64,000 nucleotides of DNA from RBG-13-68-16 sp041494245 (lineage in GTDB: Bacteria; Acidobacteriota; Thermoanaerobaculia; Thermoanaerobaculales; Thermoanaerobaculaceae). Position 1 is the stretch's first letter; each line of letters starts with the position of its first letter. Made by a program: the position numbers and the translations under genes. Of the stretch, positions 60,686 through 64,000 are shown one piece after another. The stretch spans positions 1-64,000 of the forward strand of contig JBGQAK010000007.1 of the NCBI GenBank assembly GCA_041494245.1. Direction: 5' to 3'. The notes under the pieces were generated by a model. The model made no database searches and was not told the DNA's origin. It worked only from the letters and a program-made list of their open reading frames with translations.

Positions 60686-60736
60686 ACCCGAGGCCCGTCC
60701 GCTACGAAGGGGAAGAGGGACTGCCGAAGCGAGTGC

Positions 60737-61312
60737 CTAGAAGCCTTCCAGGATCGTGGTCACCAGGTCCTGCGCCATGGTGCGCGAGAGGGTGTCCAGC
60801 GCCTCCACTTCGCGGTCGAAGTAGTCCTTCGCCAGAGGGTCCACCGGGTAGCTGGTGTTGCGCGAGAACCGCTCGTCGCGCCACAGCACGACCGGCTTCT
60901 TCCCGGTGCGGTCCACGAGCTGGACATCGATCGTCACGGTGACCTGGTACTGGGTGGCCCGCCCCTGCTGGTCGAACTGCACCGGGTTGATGACCGCGCT
61001 CTTGACCGTGGCCGAGAGCACGGCGTCCGCTCTGTCGCCGCTGGACATCAGTTCGAAGCGTCCGCGCCGTACCCATTCCTGGCTTATCTGCTCGGTCAGG
61101 CGCTGATCCACCTCGGAGCGCGCGCTCTGGTTGACGAACGGCGCCACGTAGAGCGTCTTCAGCCCGGGCGGCAGGTTGCTGGAGAGGCCGACCAGGTGAT
61201 ACCCGCACCCCGCGGCCACCATCGCAGTGGCAGCGAGCAAGGCTGCCAGGCGCCACCAACGATTCTTTGCAGTTCTCTGTGCCCAGCGCCCTGCGCCCTG
61301 TGCCCTGTTCAT
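60737..61312 (-). CDS. lptE: LPS-assembly lipoprotein LptE
   Basis: A 191-residue outer-membrane lipoprotein that plugs the LptD barrel for lipopolysaccharide export. The signal is L-A-A-L-L-A-A-T-A-M-V-A-A-G-C with lipobox cysteine 36, followed immediately by G-Y-H-L-V-G, the classic LptE start. P-P-G-L-K-T-L-Y-V-A-P-F-V-N-Q-S and L-T-E-Q-I-S-Q-E-W are conserved. The first 17 residues come from a CCCTG/GTGCCC-type short tandem repeat, which lengthens the N-terminus. The ATG overlaps the leuS stop by four bases, an order (leuS-lptE) common in Gram-negative bacteria. Confidence 0.92.
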   Translation of the reverse strand: MNRAQGAGRWAQRTAKNRWWRLAALLAATAMVAAGCGYHLVGLSSNLPPGLKTLYVAPFVNQSARSEVDQRLTEQISQEWVRRGRFELMSSGDRADAVLSATVKSAVINPVQFDQQGRATQYQVTVTIDVQLVDRTGKKPVVLWRDERFSRNTSYPVDPLAKDYFDREVEALDTLSRTMAQDLVTTILEGF

Positions 61313-63759
61313 CGCACCACCAGTGAAACCATACGGTCCGGGACGTGGACCACCTTAACTAGTTCCTTCCCCTCCAGCCACCTGGCGGCGGCCTCGCGGG
61401 CCACGGCCGACGCGGCCTCGGCGTCGAGGCCGGGGTCCACCTCGATGGTCGCGCGCAGCTTGCCATTGACCTGCACCGCGAGCGTGACGCGCTGCCGCGA
61501 GAGCAGCTCGGCGTCGTAGGTCGGCCAGCCGGCGCGCAGGAGCGAGCCCTCGTGCCCGGTGCGCAGCCACAGCTCCTCGCTGATATGAGGTGCAAACGGG
61601 TGCAGCAGCCGCAGCAGCGTTTCGTACGCCTCGCGCAGCACGCCCTCGCTGGCATCCTTCTGCGCCTCCGAGATCGAGTTGACCAGCTCCATCATCGCGG
61701 CGATGGCCGTGTTGGGGTGGTAGCGGGCCAAGTCGTCGTTCACGCGCTTGATCGCACGGTGGGTCGCGATGCGCAGCCGCTCGTTGGCGGCCGCGTCTCC
61801 TGCCCTGGCCTTGGCCCCTCCCATCGCGTCCTGAAACGCCCACACCCGCTGCAAGAAGCGGTGGGCGCCGAGGACGCCCTCGTCCGTCCACTCCGCCTCC
61901 TTCTCGGGCGGCCCCATGAAGAGCGTGTAGACGCGCTCCGTGTCCGCGCCGTAGCGGGCGATGAGCGCGTCCGGGGCCACGACGTTGCCTTTCGACTTGG
62001 ACATCTTCTCCAGCCTGCCGGTGATGCTGGACTTGCTCACGATCATCCCCTGGTTGAAGAGCACCGAGAACGGCTCGTCGCCGGGGACCATGCCGAAGTC
62101 CGACAGCACCTTGTAGAGGAAACGCGCGTACATGAGGTGCAGGATCGCGTGCTCGACCCCGCCGATGTAGAGGTCCACGGGCATCCAGCCCCGTACGCGC
62201 TCGCGGTCGAACATCGCGTCGTGGATGTGCGGGTTGATGAAGCGCGCGTAGTACCACGAGGAGTCCACGAACGTGTCCATCGTGTCGGTTTCGCGCCGCG
62301 CCGCCTTCCCGCACTTCGGGCAGGTGGTCTTCACGAACGACGGGCTCCGCTCGAGGGGGTTCCCGTCCACGTTGCCGAAGGCGATGTCGGTGGGGAGCAG
62401 CACCGGGAGCCGATCGTCCGGCACCGGCACGATGCCGTCGCTCTCGCAGTACACGACCGGGATCGGCGTGCCCCAGTAGCGCTGGCGCGAGATCAGCCAG
62501 TCGCGCAGGCGGTAACGCACCTTCCGGGTCCCGAAGCCGTGCTGCTCGACGTGCACGCCCATTCGGGGGATCGCCTCCTCGCTCGGCAGCCCGGAGAACG
62601 GCCCGGAGTTCACGACCTTACCCAGGCCCGTGTAGGCCTCCGCGAGCACGGTGTCCGGCCCCATGCCAGGGCCTGCGATGACGAGGCGGATCGGCAGGGA
62701 GTACTTGGTGGCGAACGCGAAGTCGCGCTCGTCGTGGGCCGGCACCGACATGATCGCGCCGGTGCCGTACTCCATCAGGACGAAGTTGGCGACCCAGATG
62801 GGGACGCGCTCCCCGTTGAACGGGTTGACGGCGTGCGCGCCGGTGAAGCGGCCCTCCTTCTCGCCTCCCTCGGACTCGCGCTGCAGCCGAGTCTGGTTGC
62901 GCAGGCGGTCCACGAACTCACCGAAGTCGGGATCGGGGGCGGTTGCCCTGAAGCGCCCGACCAGCGGGTGCTCGGGCGCGAGGGCGACGAAGGTGGCGCC
63001 GCAGATCGTGTCCACGCGCGTGGTGAACACCGTGAGCGGCTCCTTGACCCCCTCGACGACGAAGCGGAGGTCGCACCCCTCGGAGCGGCCGATCCAGTTG
63101 CGTTGCATCACCTTGACCTTCTCGGGCCAGTCGGGCAGCCGGTCCAGCCCCTCCAGCAGGCGATCCGCGTACGACGTGATGCGCAGGAACCACTGCTCCA
63201 GCTCGCGCTGCTCGACCGGCGTGCCGCAGCGCTCGCACCCCCCCGCCACCACCTGCTCGTTGGCCAGCACGGTTCGGCACGAGGGGCACCAGTTGACTGG
63301 CGACTTCCCGCGGTAGGCGAGGCCCTTCTCCAGCATGCGGTTGAAGAGCCACTGGTTCCAGCGGTAGTACTCGGGCTCGCAGGAGGTGATCTCCTTGTCC
63401 CAGTCGTAGACGATCCCCCAGCGCCGGAACTGGTCCTTCATCCGTCCGATGTTCGCGATCGTCCACTCGCGCGGGTGGATGTTGCGCTTGATGGCGGCGT
63501 TCTCGGCGGGCAGGCCGAAGGCGTCCCATCCCATCGGGTTGAGCACCTTGCGCCCCTGCATCAGGAACATGCGGAAGAGGCAGTCGCCGAGGATGTAGTT
63601 GCGGCCGTGCCCGACGTGCAGGTCCCCCGAGGGGTACGGGAACATCATCAGCATGTAGAGGTCCTTCGCCTTCGCGGTGTCCGCCGCGGCGAAGCGCTCC
63701 CGCGCCCAGAATTCCTGCCAGCGGGGCTCGATCTGCTGTGGGTCGTACGGTTCAGCCAT
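61309..63759 (-). CDS. leuS: Leucyl-tRNA synthetase
   Basis: An 816-residue class I synthetase charging tRNA-Leu. The HIGH-type motif is F-P-Y-P-S-G-D-L-H-V-G-H-G-R-N-Y, and the KMSKS loop is K-M-S-K-S-K-G-N-V-V. The editing (CP1) domain occupies roughly residues 220-400, with zinc-type cysteines in W-C-P-S-C-R-T and C-E-R-C-G. A C-terminal anticodon-binding and tRNA-contacting region ends V-P-D-R-M-V-S-L-V-V-R. The ATG at 63759 gives the standard M-A-E-P-Y-D-P-Q-Q-I-E-P-R-W start. Followed by lptE. Confidence 0.96.
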   Translation of the reverse strand: MAEPYDPQQIEPRWQEFWARERFAAADTAKAKDLYMLMMFPYPSGDLHVGHGRNYILGDCLFRMFLMQGRKVLNPMGWDAFGLPAENAAIKRNIHPREWTIANIGRMKDQFRRWGIVYDWDKEITSCEPEYYRWNQWLFNRMLEKGLAYRGKSPVNWCPSCRTVLANEQVVAGGCERCGTPVEQRELEQWFLRITSYADRLLEGLDRLPDWPEKVKVMQRNWIGRSEGCDLRFVVEGVKEPLTVFTTRVDTICGATFVALAPEHPLVGRFRATAPDPDFGEFVDRLRNQTRLQRESEGGEKEGRFTGAHAVNPFNGERVPIWVANFVLMEYGTGAIMSVPAHDERDFAFATKYSLPIRLVIAGPGMGPDTVLAEAYTGLGKVVNSGPFSGLPSEEAIPRMGVHVEQHGFGTRKVRYRLRDWLISRQRYWGTPIPVVYCESDGIVPVPDDRLPVLLPTDIAFGNVDGNPLERSPSFVKTTCPKCGKAARRETDTMDTFVDSSWYYARFINPHIHDAMFDRERVRGWMPVDLYIGGVEHAILHLMYARFLYKVLSDFGMVPGDEPFSVLFNQGMIVSKSSITGRLEKMSKSKGNVVAPDALIARYGADTERVYTLFMGPPEKEAEWTDEGVLGAHRFLQRVWAFQDAMGGAKARAGDAAANERLRIATHRAIKRVNDDLARYHPNTAIAAMMELVNSISEAQKDASEGVLREAYETLLRLLHPFAPHISEELWLRTGHEGSLLRAGWPTYDAELLSRQRVTLAVQVNGKLRATIEVDPGLDAEAASAVAREAAARWLEGKELVKVVHVPDRMVSLVVR

Positions 63760-63794
63760 CAGCGAATTGTAACAAGGCTCGGGCCGGGCGGAGG

Positions 63795-64000
63795 TCAGAC
63801 GAGGCCGAGGAGAGTGCCGCTGCGCGCCAGCACACCTGCCAGCGCGACGGGCCCACCCCCCTCGGGGATCGGCTGGTCGCCGAGGAAGATCGCCAGGCAC
63901 TCCCCCGCCGCGAGGATGGGGAAGACGTCCGCGTGTTCCAGACCGCCGCGCGCCTTGAGCGCCTTGGCGATGGCTGCGATGTCCTCCTCCCCGTACGAGG
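63795..64000 (-). CDS. 3' end of an unrecognised gene (partial)
   Basis: The last 67 or so codons of a minus-strand gene. The visible protein is S-Y-G-E-E-D-I-A-A-I-A-K-A-L-K-A-R, then F-P-I-L-A-A-G-E-C-L-A-I-F-L-G and a Gly/Leu-rich end. It looks soluble and globular, and I cannot name a family. It lies 35 bases upstream of leuS and probably shares its transcript. Confidence 0.6.
   Translation of the reverse strand, partial: SYGEEDIAAIAKALKARGGLEHADVFPILAAGECLAIFLGDQPIPEGGGPVALAGVLARSGTLLGLV

Overview
The window is a gene-dense, very GC-rich stretch of bacterial chromosome. An LptE-type lipoprotein, several lipobox proteins and an RND efflux system indicate a Gram-negative cell envelope. 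The acyl-citrulline arginine pathway, the imuA-imuB-imuC mutasome, a DUF4388 protein and a bacterial deoxyhypusine-synthase-like gene would fit Acidobacteriota or a neighbouring GC-rich phylum. That placement is inference from gene content; no rRNA gene is present to settle it. Genes sit tightly, often with 4-base ATGA/GTGA overlaps. GTG starts are common, and several promoters place the start codon only a few bases behind the -10 box.

Layout. 1-6.3 kb holds small membrane and hypothetical proteins, a DUF2156/GNAT pair, a small HExxH protein and an IS91-type transposase remnant. 6.3-20.3 kb (minus strand) is one long arginine/carbamoyl-phosphate operon, argR-argG-(P-loop protein)-argC-argD-argF'-argB-argE'-argH-carA-carB, behind a near-consensus promoter that an ARG-box-like sequence overlaps. 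Its transcarbamylase is of the N-acyl-ornithine type, so the pathway runs through acyl-citrulline; the residue that separates acetyl from succinyl substrates is an alanine. 20.3-31.8 kb carries a methyltransferase, an M19 dipeptidase, a P1 peptidase gene broken by one stop codon, a racemase, small stress-type genes, a Gdx exporter and an RND pump. 31.8-34.5 kb is a polyamine operon (pyruvoyl arginine decarboxylase, deoxyhypusine-synthase-like enzyme, agmatinase-like enzyme) that would use arginine made by the first operon. A 275-bp element with terminal inverted repeats follows.

34.9-52.5 kb holds a cyclase/arylformamidase-like hydrolase, a LarA homologue, a branched-chain-amino-acid-type binding protein, metG, a DUF4388 protein, radC, a class III sirtuin, an AEC transporter, tRNA-Ser(UGA), a polytopic membrane protein, a coenzyme-F420-type NADP oxidoreductase, several small hypotheticals and a malic enzyme. 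52.5-59 kb is the mutagenic translesion cassette imuA-imuB-imuC, divergent from an XRE-S24 self-cleaving-type repressor. The two promoters carry the same -35 and -10 hexamers, and a perfect 7+7 palindrome overlaps the repressor promoter. 59-64 kb holds a nitrilase gene broken by one stop codon, a secreted cupin, lptE, leuS and the 3' end of an unrecognised gene.

Themes worth following are the acyl-citrulline pathway with its unassigned P-loop protein, the arginine-to-polyamine connection, the mutasome with a dedicated phage-repressor-like regulator, short palindromic insertions inside imuB and imuC, and a shared semi-palindrome at three separate promoters.
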